Shown here piece after piece: positions 1-10,072 of a stretch of DNA of 64,000 bases. This DNA comes from Immersiella caudata (lineage: Eukaryota > Ascomycota > Sordariomycetes > Sordariales > Lasiosphaeriaceae), in the NCBI GenBank assembly GCA_030512335.1, contig JAULSU010000004.1:3224001-3288000 (forward strand). The letters are read 5' to 3'. The first letter of the stretch is position 1. Each line of letters begins with the position of its first letter. The notes under the pieces are model-generated. The model was not told the origin of the DNA. It was given only the letters and a program-made list of their open reading frames with translations, and did no database searches. The translations under genes and the position numbers were made by a program.

Positions 1-1
1 T

Positions 2-241
2 GATCCTATTCTGCATTTTGTCTTGATCAATACCGCTGCGCTACTTGTGGTATCGGGTATCTGCGACTCAGACACCAGCGATATGGGGCACGGAGATGAC
101 GGCGTGGTGATCACAGAGCGTGGGCCAGGAGGTGGGCGCTGGAAGGAGGGCGTACGACGAGCCAAGTGGGCGATCAAGAGCGGGGAGGCGTTGAGGCAGT
201 GGAACAATTTTGTCGAGGTTACAAATAGCTTTAGCGAGTAA
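2..241 (+). CDS. 3' end of an unidentified protein (partial)
   Basis: An open frame runs from the window edge to a TAA at 239-241. About 79 codons are visible. The first part (LINTAALLVVSGIC) is hydrophobic and could be the end of a membrane helix. It is followed by a charged, glycine-rich tail (ITERGPGGGRWKEG) and an amphipathic end. I do not recognise the family. It may be the last exon of a membrane protein lying mostly outside the window, or a chance open frame. No in-frame ATG starts it, which fits a truncated gene. Confidence is moderate to low. Confidence 0.4.
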   Translation, partial: DPILHFVLINTAALLVVSGICDSDTSDMGHGDDGVVITERGPGGGRWKEGVRRAKWAIKSGEALRQWNNFVEVTNSFSE

Positions 242-642
242 GCACCGGGTACTGCGATTAGCTTCTTTTTGTACGAGCATAGATAAAATTTACACCGTTA
301 CTGGGGCTTGCTTATGACATGTTCAAGAGAGGAGAATTGTTCTGAGCTCGGTATCGTCTACATCGCTAAGATACTTCCAGAACAGGAAGATGACGACTTT
401 TACCCCAGGCAGACTGGAGTTGGGCTCAACTCCAAGAGTCGTAAGAGGCCAACCAAATGTGGCTCATAACACAGCTCCAATGACTCCAAGGCAAACCCCC
501 TCCGCTCCCCATTTCCTAAGCTATGCCCCCTAAACCCGTACCATCACCTTCTATGTCCCTCCATCATCTTCTGCTTGCTATGCACCCTCGCCCTCTTCCA
601 TTTGTTGTGACCAGCATGTCCACTCGGAGCGCCATGTTGAAC
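242..642. other. Intergenic, between partial gene and trl1 3' end
   Basis: About 400 bp between a plus-strand stop and the minus-strand stop of the tRNA ligase gene, so it should hold two converging 3' UTRs. No gene, tRNA or clear repeat was seen. Confidence 0.5.
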
Positions 643-3153
643 CTATCTCGACAGAACTCCCTTGACCGTGCCCTTCAGGAGGGGCTTGCCCTCAATGACG
701 AGATCGTTGATCTTCGTCTCCGGAGAGCTTCCCACCTCCAACCACCGCGCCAACAAGTTATTGCTCTCCTTGGGCTTGACCGAGTCGTCGCGAGTTCCGA
801 CTGTGATGTGAGCAACGCGGTTCACACACTCCCACTTTGGCTGAATTGGGCCAGCGCTGTTCTCATTGATGTTGGCGTCCTCGGCGGACGGAACCAGGCG
901 CACAACAATGGCCATGACACGCTCATCGTACACGACACGCTCCAGCAGAACTTCCATCTCTCCTAGCCTCCCGTCAGCAGACGTAGCGCCTAGCGAGTCG
1001 CTGAGCAGCTTGTAGCGGTCCCAAAGTCCGGGGTGCTCTTTGGCGGTCGCTCGGTGCATGAGAGTGACGTGGAATCGGGGCTGCACTCGGCGCGAGCCCT
1101 GGAGCTGCTTCCAGAAACGCGTGGCTTCGTTGCTCGCGGGCGCAAAGGTCTTCTCGAGAGCGGCCATGACGTCCTTGGTAGCTACTTCGACAGACATGTA
1201 TTCGAGAGGCTTCTTCTTTGCCTGGGCTGCGGGCTGCTGCTGCTTGTTCTTGCCCTTGGCTCCTCTATCTGGAATAGTATGTCGCAAACCGGGCTTGTAG
1301 CCCTCCAAAGCAGCGTTGATGGCCTCGTCCATGTCCTCCGCAGAAGGGACTTTGGGCAGGAACTTCGGGTAAAATTCGTGAAGCTTGTTGAGCACTTTCT
1401 CCAGGTTTGCTCTGCTTCCTGCAGTGGGGTCCAGATCGATGACAGCGTCAAAGCCAGAGTCTGGCTCTTTCTCCGCATCGTAAGGCTCGAATCGGTTAAT
1501 GAAGCCCTCCATGATGCCTCGGACCTTGTTCATATCGGAAGCGGCCTGAATTGTCTGGTGGTTGTCGCCGCGGTCAAACACTCGCTCCTGGGTAACCTTC
1601 CGGATGGTTTCGATGTCGTTATGGACAAAGTGAAGGGCGACCATCTTCGCCTTTGCGTGGGCGATCTTGACATCTGTGATAAGCTGCTTGCGTTCGTGCT
1701 TCTGCGCATTGTTTCTGTCGGCAAAGACGGCAGCCGTCTCGTCAAGAGTATCCAGAACGGCCTTGGTGAACCGTGGAGGCCGTTTCGCACCGGTAATGTT
1801 ATCGTTCTGGATGTGGCCCCAGCCGAATAGGTGGGTGAGCGCGAGGCCAACGGTTGTCTTACCGCATCCAATAGTCGCGATGGGGACAAGAATGATATCG
1901 CCCGTCACATCCCCATCGGGATTCCCGTAAAGTGCTTCAAAGTTCGCCGCGTCAGAGCCCTTCATGTTCTTGAACTCTAGGAAATCGTTCCGCAAATTGA
2001 TGATGCCGTGGTTTTGGTTGTAAAGCTTCGCAAGATTCCGGTCGTTGGCGAGTCTCTTCCGGGCGTACTGGAGGTACTCCTCTGTGATCTTCTGGTGCTT
2101 CTTAAACCTCGGCTGCTTCCCCGAGATGAGCTGCTTGGTACACTCTCGCCACTGTCGGTACATCAGGTACGGCTCTTCGAACTTATACTTGAAGAACCAA
2201 TCTTGGTATGGCTTCGCGTTCGGATCGTGCGTCATTTTGCAACGGATGACGAAACCCTCGACATCACGGCCCCCGTGGGCACCCGACTCGGCAGCCTCCT
2301 CGAGGAAAGCCTTCACCTCGGTTATATCGTCGATGACAATCAGGCCCGTCTTCACGAAACCCCAATCCTCGGCAAATTTCTGAACCAGTGGCGACGGGTA
2401 GGTCATAAACTCCGGAATGTTAATGTTGATGCCATGGAGGTATAGACCAGCCGAGTCAGGGCCATATGCCAAAATGTGCTCCTCGAAGCTGTCATCGCAA
2501 AGCTCGGCCACCGCAGTGGCATTCCGTTTCCTCAGCTCGCGCGCAAGATCCTGTGTCGTCTTGCCGATGCGCGCCAACTGTGCTGCTACTCGCTGCTCGC
2601 CAGCGCTGGCATGGCTGACCGTGACATCTGCGCGATCACCAGTTGAGTGCTTGCTGCAAACAAGAAGAGTGTCATCCTCGAGGCCGCTGATGAAGATGAT
2701 GCAACCGTTCTCCTTCAGCGTCAGCTCGTAAGGTCCCTGCGTCCTGGTCAAGATGTTGTTCCACTCGGTCTCATGCACCTCGCCGGTGTTGAAGAATTTG
2801 TCGTAACCACGAATCGCAATCTCAGGGAGGCCGTGGCTATTCCGAGTGGTGAAGAGGCCACGCGCATAGGTTGGAAGGTTGCGCTTCTTGTAGTCCCAGT
2901 CTTGGAAGCGCCAGGAGTCTACTGTGATGTTATTTGGGGACCCTGCAACGGCATAGCGCGTCTTCTTGCAGCTGATGCCGGTTTTGTGCTTTCCCTGGCC
3001 CTCCAGGGCGCTGATGAGCTCGGCTGTGGTCAGAGGATCCTGGCTCACATACGGAACTTTGTGCTTGTCCGCATCTTTTCCGTACTCTGTGGAAGCTGCA
3101 TACTTCACAGAGAATGGTGTATCCCCCATCGTGTTGTGGGGAGTGTCCTCCAT
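643..3153 (-). CDS. trl1: Fungal tRNA ligase Trl1 (adenylyltransferase-kinase-cyclic phosphodiesterase)
   Basis: Multifunctional tRNA ligase that heals and seals tRNA exon halves after intron removal; in yeasts it also joins the HAC1 unfolded-protein-response mRNA. From the chosen ATG (3153) the protein is 836 aa, the usual family length. All three modules are visible in order. The N-terminal ligase has the nucleotidyl-lysine motif KENG at about residue 147. A central polynucleotide kinase has a P-loop (IGCGKTT, about 428-434). The C-terminal 2H phosphodiesterase has two HxT motifs (HVT about 695, HIT about 782). No intron is needed. The frame stays open 107 codons upstream of this ATG, to 3474, with other in-frame Mets, so a longer form is possible. 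I chose 3153 because homology-like sequence begins near there and it gives normal size. Identification is firm; the start is less sure. Confidence 0.95.
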   Translation of the reverse strand: MEDTPHNTMGDTPFSVKYAASTEYGKDADKHKVPYVSQDPLTTAELISALEGQGKHKTGISCKKTRYAVAGSPNNITVDSWRFQDWDYKKRNLPTYARGLFTTRNSHGLPEIAIRGYDKFFNTGEVHETEWNNILTRTQGPYELTLKENGCIIFISGLEDDTLLVCSKHSTGDRADVTVSHASAGEQRVAAQLARIGKTTQDLARELRKRNATAVAELCDDSFEEHILAYGPDSAGLYLHGININIPEFMTYPSPLVQKFAEDWGFVKTGLIVIDDITEVKAFLEEAAESGAHGGRDVEGFVIRCKMTHDPNAKPYQDWFFKYKFEEPYLMYRQWRECTKQLISGKQPRFKKHQKITEEYLQYARKRLANDRNLAKLYNQNHGIINLRNDFLEFKNMKGSDAANFEALYGNPDGDVTGDIILVPIATIGCGKTTVGLALTHLFGWGHIQNDNITGAKRPPRFTKAVLDTLDETAAVFADRNNAQKHERKQLITDVKIAHAKAKMVALHFVHNDIETIRKVTQERVFDRGDNHQTIQAASDMNKVRGIMEGFINRFEPYDAEKEPDSGFDAVIDLDPTAGSRANLEKVLNKLHEFYPKFLPKVPSAEDMDEAINAALEGYKPGLRHTIPDRGAKGKNKQQQPAAQAKKKPLEYMSVEVATKDVMAALEKTFAPASNEATRFWKQLQGSRRVQPRFHVTLMHRATAKEHPGLWDRYKLLSDSLGATSADGRLGEMEVLLERVVYDERVMAIVVRLVPSAEDANINENSAGPIQPKWECVNRVAHITVGTRDDSVKPKESNNLLARWLEVGSSPETKINDLVIEGKPLLKGTVKGVLSR

Positions 3154-4069
3154 TGGTGATTTGGTCAGCTGTCCTGCTGCTTGAATGTGGGGTTGAATGA
3201 GGGGTGAAGCAGGCCTGTGGATTAGGCGGCGCCTGAGGGTGCGTTGGGAATGCAAGCAATCGCGCAAGGTTGGCGGTTCCGATGTGTTGCGAAAGGACGT
3301 TAAGAGAGTGGAGTGTGGGAAAATCCTGGATGGCGGGTGATATATGTATCTTGAGATGGTGAGTGGTCTTTGTGAGGACCACATGAAAGAGGAGTTGAGG
3401 AGACAGTGCAGGTACAAGCCGTGAGTCAGAAAAACACAGCTAGGACAACTGAGCAACCAAGCATGGGGCGCCACCAGAAAGCAAAGCTGAAAATAAGTGC
3501 AGGAAGTGCGCCGTGGGAACTAAGTCTAAGGACAATGATCTCGCCGAACAGTCACAATGAGGCGGGAAATGAGGACGGTTTCTGCCGGGCTCCTTCGCAG
3601 CCACGACAAGGATGCGACACAGCTTTCCCCAGAGACCTTTTGGCTCCCCAAGATCGGGGACAGATGGGGTTGGCAATCTACTTGACAACGAAGAGCTTTA
3701 CCGTTAAGTACTAACCTTCGATAACTCGCCCCCCCCCCCCCTCGATAAAGGGAAGTTATGGACAAACGCTCAAGCCATATGGGTGGGCTGGAGAGTTCTG
3801 TGACCGTTATCCCGGTGTAAACATCGGGCAGTTGTAAGCCAATTTAGTTGGGTATTTAGGGCAGCGGCCTCCAAATTCCGGCGGGGTCGAGCCCTGGGGC
3901 CTGCGTCATACCGAGACCAGCACTGCCGTTCCTTAGCGGCTTGGCGTCCTGGGTTCTGCACCCCGCGCCGATCAATTGCCCCACCAAACTTTTGTTCCCA
4001 ATTGCGCCGAACAGAGCAATAAACGTTGGGTTCTGCAAACTGCAGCCAAACCTCCTTTAGACCCCCAGA
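3154..4069. other. Divergent promoter region trl1 / ankyrin gene
   Basis: About 900 bp between two divergent starts. It includes the upstream in-frame extension of the trl1 reading frame (to 3474) and a 13-base C run (3729-3741). No other gene supported. Confidence 0.5.
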
Positions 4070-4735
4070 ATGTCGAGAAACCCATATCTCCTCGCGGCCG
4101 ACGATCCGGAACGCCTTTTGGCCCTACTTCAAGAAGACCGCTCCCTGGCTACTGGCCAAGACGAACACGGCTACTCCCTGATCCACGCTGCCGCGAGCTA
4201 CAACCACCTCGACCTCCTCCGGAAGCTAGTACGCGACTTTGAGGTACCCGTTGACCTTCGAGACGAAGATGGAGACACTGCGCTTTTTGTCATCGAAACC
4301 GTCGAAGCTGCCAGGGTGCTTGTCGAGGAACTTGCCCTGGACCCAAACATCAAAAATGACGAGGGTGTAACGGCAAGCGAAAAGATCGAAGCTGAAGAAG
4401 AATTCCCCGCCGTAGCCGAGTACTTGAAGGCTCTTGGAGGATCTTTCGTGACGACCAACGGCACGACCAATGGCACAACAAACGGCGATCTCTCCGAGCC
4501 TCTCAGCCTCCCACCGGCTCCCGAAGGGCTACAAGTCAGAGTGGGCACGATGGACGAGACGGAGATTGGGGATCTCCAGGCAGATCCTGAAATACGCAGA
4601 AGGATAGAAGAGCTCGCTACGAGAGAAGACTTCCAGTCTCCAGAAGGACAAGCTGAATTGCGCCGGCTGGTGATGGAAGTCATTGCTGGGCAGGAGTTGA
4701 GCGGGGAGAGAAGCGTGCGACCGAGGCAGGGATGA
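4070..4735 (+). CDS. Small ankyrin-repeat protein (YCR051W-like)
   Basis: Single-exon gene for a 221-aa soluble protein. The N-terminal 110 residues read as two to three ankyrin repeats: the first helix pair around ERLLALL, then GYSLIHAAASYNHLDLLRKL, then DGDTALFVIETVEAARVL. These are followed by a linker with an NGT-rich repeat (TTNGTTNGTTNG, about 126-137) and an acidic helical C-terminal part. Length and layout resemble the uncharacterised yeast protein Ycr051w (222 aa), a comparison from memory. Ankyrin repeats mediate protein-protein contacts; the partner cannot be told from sequence. The stop lies only 11 bp from the stop of the convergent rpp40 gene, so the 3' UTRs must overlap. Confidence 0.85.
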   Translation: MSRNPYLLAADDPERLLALLQEDRSLATGQDEHGYSLIHAAASYNHLDLLRKLVRDFEVPVDLRDEDGDTALFVIETVEAARVLVEELALDPNIKNDEGVTASEKIEAEEEFPAVAEYLKALGGSFVTTNGTTNGTTNGDLSEPLSLPPAPEGLQVRVGTMDETEIGDLQADPEIRRRIEELATREDFQSPEGQAELRRLVMEVIAGQELSGERSVRPRQG

Positions 4736-4746
4736 TACTCAAGTTT

Positions 4747-6086
4747 TCATTCGTGGCTCTTTACTTCCCACATGAGATACTCTCCTGTCGAGGTCGGGGG
4801 CCGCAGGATGGTACATTCAGCATTATCACCGGCCACCGCCTTCGAGAAGCTTGTGGTACTGAAGGAGAACCAAGACGACTTTGTTGGAATGTTTGCCATG
4901 AGATGGACCAGGGTGTCTCGACACCACTTTGACGACAGGTAACCCTGCCAGCTGATCTTGTAGATTTCGGTGAGGTCGCCGGAGCCGGGTGTTCGGTAGC
5001 GGCAGAGAAAAGGGTCGATGTCGTCCTTGTGGTTGATTCGAGGGCTTTCGAGCCGAACTAGAGATAGCCACTCATATAGCTCGGTAGAGAAGCATTCAAG
5101 ATCTTCTCTGGAGTGTGAATCCATAAGTTTCGCCGTAGGCTGAAGCGGGGGCACCGTAGTTTCAATCTTCCAAGAAATCTCCGGAGCAGCAAAGTGGTTG
5201 GTTGGTGCATGTTGCAGCAACGGATCGGGTACAGGATCTAAGCATTGTCAGCCAAGCGATCCAACCGTGTCCCGAGAAGGCGGTATTACCTGTGTCGGAA
5301 AGATTGGAAAACAGCCAAGTGACCGGTGCGCTGAGAGCATTTTTACTTGCAGCAACTAGCCTCCCAAAACCCTTCTTGCCGGGAGACATGGAGTCTCCTT
5401 TTAGCGCAAATTCCACAACTTAAGTACTGTCAGCAGAATTCGTTGAGACGGATCCTTGAACACCCACCCCATCGAGGCTTCAGCCCCCGGGCACCCTTCA
5501 CCCCATGTGGTTTTCCTACCAACCCTGCCCGCTCATACGTTTCTTTGTCAAGGTACATGGTGAGAACCCCTAAGATAGATGTCAGCATACAAACACAGCG
5601 ATATTAAACTGACGCAGCATACCATCCTTGAGGCAGAAGACGTTGTCGATACCTATCCTTCCCTCGGAGAGCATCATGATATTTCCTGCTGATGGTTAGA
5701 TAGCTTGGTATCTGCGGGCAATAGAACAGCGTATCCTCACCCTTTTTTATGTACTCTGTGAAGAAATAGCCGCTCAGGACATCTTGCAGCGACATTACAA
5801 CCTTCTCGAACTTTGGTGCATCACGATCTTTGACCAATGCCGCCCAGATAGCTTCATATCCTTCCTTTGGGACAATGACGTCCACCTGGGGAAACCATTA
5901 GCGCCGGTCCATGGCGTGTTTTGCATACTCATTTTCACGTACTCGATGAACAAAATCCTGGCCAATAACTGTGGTCCACGGCTTGGATTTGGAGGGTGGT
6001 TGTCTTGGATCCGTATGGCCCATTTTGCCATATGTGAAGTAACATTTGGAAGCCTGGTAGACTGAGGGGGCCTGAAATGAGAGCAT
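4747..6086 (-). CDS. rpp40: Ribonuclease P/MRP 40-kDa subunit family (Rpp40-like), six exons
   Basis: Protein subunit family of nuclear RNase P and MRP, which trim tRNA 5' leaders and process pre-rRNA. I assembled six exons: 6086-5943, 5885-5741, 5685-5623, 5569-5468, 5418-5290 and 5237-4747. They sum to 1074 nt (357 aa), close to human Rpp40 (363 aa). All introns are GT-AG and 49-57 bp; the first is phase 0 and the other four phase 1. Joined exons read through the family landmarks: LTMYLDKETYERAGL, RWVVEFALKGDSM, then ELYEWLSLVRL and ISWQGYLSSKW. These align by eye with human KLILSLDKDTYEETGL and ALELFDWLGAV. The start (MLSFQAPSVYQ) is the first ATG giving an open first exon. The reading-frame agreement of five independent joins is the main support. 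The gene ends 11 bp from the convergent ankyrin gene. Confidence 0.8.
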
Positions 6087-6506
6087 TTTGTCTCCGATTT
6101 GTGTGTAGCTAGCACGTTGAGGCGAGCATTGCTGTTTAAGGCGGATCGGTGTCAACGTGATGCAGAGCCGAAGGCTGGGGTCCAGTGGGCGAAATCTTGG
6201 AGAGCCGTTAAACCTAATCCGACGACTGGGGTGAGCTTATCAGCAGACAGATGTTCATTGGCTTTGAATGGACGTGTATCTGTGTGTCCCACTGTACCCA
6301 CCCCGCCGTGGTTCTAGATCATGCAGACTTGTGGGGTGTTGCATCTTTCGAGCCAAACCAAATCACGCCAAAACCTCGAATAAGTGAGTCAGGCTCAGCT
6401 GCAAGAAGGCATTCTCTGAACCTTTTTTGAGGGCCATGATGGAAATTGGCCTGCCGAGCAGAAATACGAGTATACCCGCCAAGGAAACTCACCCAGACCA
6501 ATCATA
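6087..6506. promoter_or_regulatory. Shared divergent promoter rpp40 / trm11
   Basis: 420 bp separate the start codons of two divergently transcribed tRNA-processing genes, so both promoters should lie here. No specific element was recognised. Confidence 0.45.
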
Positions 6507-8130
6507 ATGGACTACCTCATTCGCTTTTCTCAGTCTCACGAGACATTTCGTCTCCCTGAAATTCAGGCCCTGGCTGTGATCGAAGGGGTTGACCTGAAAG
6601 TCGTCTCGTACAGCCTCGACGTATGTGTATTTGCTTCCTTGTTTTTTTTTCATGACATCTCGGCCTTTCTAGCCCGCCATTTCATTCCCTCCCAGCCCTT
6701 CGACCCCGCTTAACCCCTCCTTACCTCTCCCCCTGAGAGACAAAACAGCATCTCAAGCCAGCCACTAATACTTCCGAGTCTCCCTTCTGTATCGTCACAC
6801 TCCCCTCCGAAGATGCCGCCAAACGCCTCATCCGCCGCTCCATCCTCGTCCAAACCATCCACGGGCTTTGGGGTTCCGGTCCCACACTCGAAGATGTGCA
6901 CGCCTCAGTTCAATTCCGCACTCCCCAATTCTGGTCCCGTTACTTGACCTGCTCCTTCAAATTCACCCTAGATTCCTACCAAGGCAGCCGCACCTCCGAG
7001 GAAAAAGTCCGCCTCATCAACTCCTTCTCGTACCTCGCCTTCGCGGGCCCCATCGTCATGAAGAACCCCGACGAGGAGTTCATCCTCTTTGAGGACTGGC
7101 CGTGGGGATCGACGGTGCAGGGCATCAAGGAACCGAAGCACTACTATTTTGGGCGGTACATCGCTACCGGGGCGAGGGATATGCCGAAGAAGCTGGACCT
7201 CAAGAAGCGCCGATATATTAGCACTACGTCAATGGACTCAGAGCTGGCGCTGGTGACGGCGAACTTGGCGCTCGCGGCGCCGGGCAAGTTGATGTATGAT
7301 CCGTTTGTGGGGACGGGAAGTTTCCCGATTGCGTGTGCGCAGTTTGGGGCGCTCACGTTTGGGAGTGACATTGACGGGCGGAGTATTCGCGGCGACAGTA
7401 AGAAGAACACGCTCAGGGGTAACTTCGAGCAGTACGGTCTGCTTGGAGGGCTGGGCGGAATGTTCACAGCGGATTTGACGAACACTCCGATACGGAGGAA
7501 ACCCCTGGGCACCAATAGCGACGGGGTTCGGGGGCGTATCTTTGATGGCATCGTGTGCGATCCGCCATACGGTGTGCGAGAGGGACTGCGGGTGCTTGGT
7601 GTGCGAGATCCTGAGAAGACGTGGGTGACGTCGAAAGGAAAGGAGATGTACAAGTGAGTCGCGAACCCTTGCACTTTGATCCAGAGGCCGATGGCTAACC
7701 AAACTCTAGACTCCCGGATTTCATACCTCCGAGGAAACCGTACAGCTTCCTTGCAATGTTGGACGACATTCTTCAATTTTCTGCCCAAACGCTGGTGGAC
7801 GAGGGGCGGCTGTCATTCTGGATGCCTACTGCTAACGATGAGGACCAAGAGATACCTGTGCCGAGCCACCCATACCTCGAAACCGTTTCGGTTTGCACCC
7901 AGGTCTTCAACAAATGTCTGTCTTCCGTCATAGTACTGCCAGCACTCCCGTACTGACGCATTACAGGGTCCCGCCGACTGATCACCTATCGGCGGATTCC
8001 CGACGCCCAGGTAGACCAGGAAGCCATGAAGCGGTGGGAAGCAGAAAGGGAGAAACTCGTTGGCAAGACAGCCGACGAGCTCAACCCTTTCCGGAAAGCA
8101 TACTTCAACAAGTTTGAGGTCGAGAACTAA
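6507..8130 (+). CDS. trm11: tRNA (guanine-N2)-methyltransferase catalytic subunit Trm11
   Basis: Catalytic subunit of the Trm11-Trm112 enzyme that makes m2G10 in tRNA. Four exons are inferred: 6507-6620, 6779-7653, 7710-7915 and 7967-8130, giving 452 aa (yeast Trm11 is 433 aa). The N-terminus (MDYLIRFSQSHETFRLPEI) starts the THUMP-like region. Exon 2 holds the Rossmann methyltransferase core with the SAM-binding motif YDPFVGTGSFPIACAQFG and the catalytic DPPYG motif. Exons 3 and 4 complete the C-terminus (TVSVCTQVFNKW, then SRRLITYRRIP). Intron donors are GTATGT, GTGAGT and GTCTGT, with CTAAT/CTAAC-type branch points before the first two acceptors. The partner Trm112 is not in the window. Identification firm; the 158-bp first intron is inferred from frame and consensus. 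Confidence 0.93.
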
Positions 8131-8839
8131 ACTCGTGGGCTTTGAGGACCATTTGGCCCGTCTTTCTTCGGTTAGATACCCAATTAAGCATATACAACTA
8201 AGTATGCGCGATTCTGCCCGCTTGGTCCAATGCTTTGCTATGTTTCTCGCGCCGCATCTTTGCGCTGTGATCATCCCCACTGGTACCCATCGTGCCGTAG
8301 GTTGGTAGCTCTCGAGTGTGCGTCGTTAGGTAAGCGCGGCTCCTTCGTTTCTGCATTGTTGCTCCCGTCCAGAATCTCATAACAAATACCGTCTGGTTCT
8401 CGTCCGTCTTTCGCTGGCCGTTATAAAGCAGTGTTCCTCCACCGTTCCACCCCCTTGCTCCAAGGACAACGCGTATGCATGAAACCAAGAACTGATATCG
8501 ACAGCCCCCAAACCATACTAAAGCGATAAGAAATAGAGCCAAAAAAAATCCAACCGATGCATGAAGGCTCAGAACAATCAATAGCCCTCAGAAGGGATGC
8601 TCCATGAACTTTTGATTCCCTCGGCGGGACGGCCTCGCATGGGCCCGAGTGTCTCGTCCCCTGCAAAAGGCCGTGATTCAATCTCGTAACCTGTGTGTCT
8701 GTCGTCCATGTCGTGTAACCGTGATCACCTGAACTCCATGGCGGCGAAACACCCCTTATCCTCGACATGCCTCAACTCTAACTGCTGAAACCTGCTGACT
8801 TTGTAAGCACCATCCCAGAGGATAAGGATCCGGTCGAGC
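8131..8839. other. Convergent 3' region trm11 / gid4
   Basis: About 700 bp between two converging stop codons, expected to hold both 3' UTRs. No gene supported. Confidence 0.5.
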
Positions 8840-10072
8840 TTACTTTTCACTCCTGCTGTGGAAGTAAATCCCGCTCACCTCCCCGCGCACTTGGTTAAAG
8901 CAGATATAGTAAAACCCTTCGAAGCTCGCTCCGTTGATCGTCCGTACGCGGTGGTCCGGCACAAGGAAGTGTTCCTTCCAACGCATAAAGATGCAGTCCT
9001 TATTTGAGAAGTCAATCTTGGCGTGCTCCCCCTTTCGTGCCTGCTTCTGGAAGGGACGAAAAGCAGGGAACTTGGCCCAATGTGAAATATCGATTTTGTC
9101 GGTCGCCCCCCATAATGGATGCTGCGTGATGAAGCCATATTTGGATCCGATAATTTCGCCCTCAAAATAAGTCGTGAGGGTCGGATGATCGTCCGTCAGA
9201 CCTGTTTAAGCACACGTCAGTTTCCATCCCACAGAACTTCATCCCAAGAAGTTCCATCTCGAGTATGCCTTTGCCAGTGGATTCGACGAACCTTGGATCT
9301 TCAAATACCCGCAAAGAAACGATTCACGCAGATCAACGTGCTTGATCTCAACTTGGACGTCGTACCGCTGTCGCTCGGACTGTTGTGTCCCCGTGAACCG
9401 GCTCCCCGGACGCAGGAAAGAAGATGACGAGGTTGGTATCACCCTCCTTTGAGAATACTCGTAACCCATTCCAGCCAACCCGCTGTCTTCCACCCACCGT
9501 AGGGCATTGGACATCAAGCCCCACATCTCGACCTCGTCCGAATCCTCGGTCGTAGACATGACGTCGGCTCGCTGTTTCCCACTGTCGGATATCCGGCCCA
9601 CGGATGTGGTTGTTGCGGCCGTTCTTGTCCCACTGCTCTCTCCATCCGTATCCCTCGCGCCGTCAATTTGCATCGGCTCGAAGGCAAGTGCATCGTCCTC
9701 CAGGTTGGTCTGCTTAGGGCCGTCTTCCTCGGCTCCCCCGCCGCTCCCAGGAATTAACACTACGGCCTGCGGCTCCTGCTCCATGTTGACGTCACGGCTT
9801 GAGTCCGCCTGCGCTCCTGGAGACATCGCGTTGGATTGCGACAACGGCCCCGTGTCTTCGGCGGGTGTTCGGACTGCACCGGGGTATTCAGAGAGTATAG
9901 TTCTTCGCCAGATCGATGGCGGCTGAGTAATAATTGGCGGTGATCGGGTTTGCGACTGTGTAAGGGATGATTCATGAGAGACGTCTTCGGGATCGGGACA
10001 TGACGAATGAGGATACGGGCGCGGCGAACGCGGCGATGGCGGATCGGGGGCAGCAGAGGAGGGCGTGGGCAT
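8840..10072 (-). CDS. gid4: GID/CTLH E3 ligase substrate receptor Gid4 (Vid24)
   Basis: Gid4 is the interchangeable receptor of the GID ubiquitin ligase; it binds proline N-degrons of gluconeogenic enzymes for glucose-induced degradation. Two exons are inferred (10072-9292 and 9201-8840, 90-bp intron), giving 380 aa. The first about 210 residues are low-complexity and disordered (P, S, T, E-rich). The conserved beta-barrel begins at SSSFLRPGSRFTGTQQS and runs through YDVQVEIKHVDL, CGYLKIQGLTDDHPTLTTYF, HPLWGATDKIDISHW, IFMRWKEHFLVPDHR and ASFEGFYYICFNQVRGEVSG. This is the standard Vid24 domain, complete to the C-terminus. The frame opens further upstream to an ATG at 10132 (20 more residues). 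I chose 10072 (MPTPSS) because the extension has no recognisable content. Confidence 0.9.
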
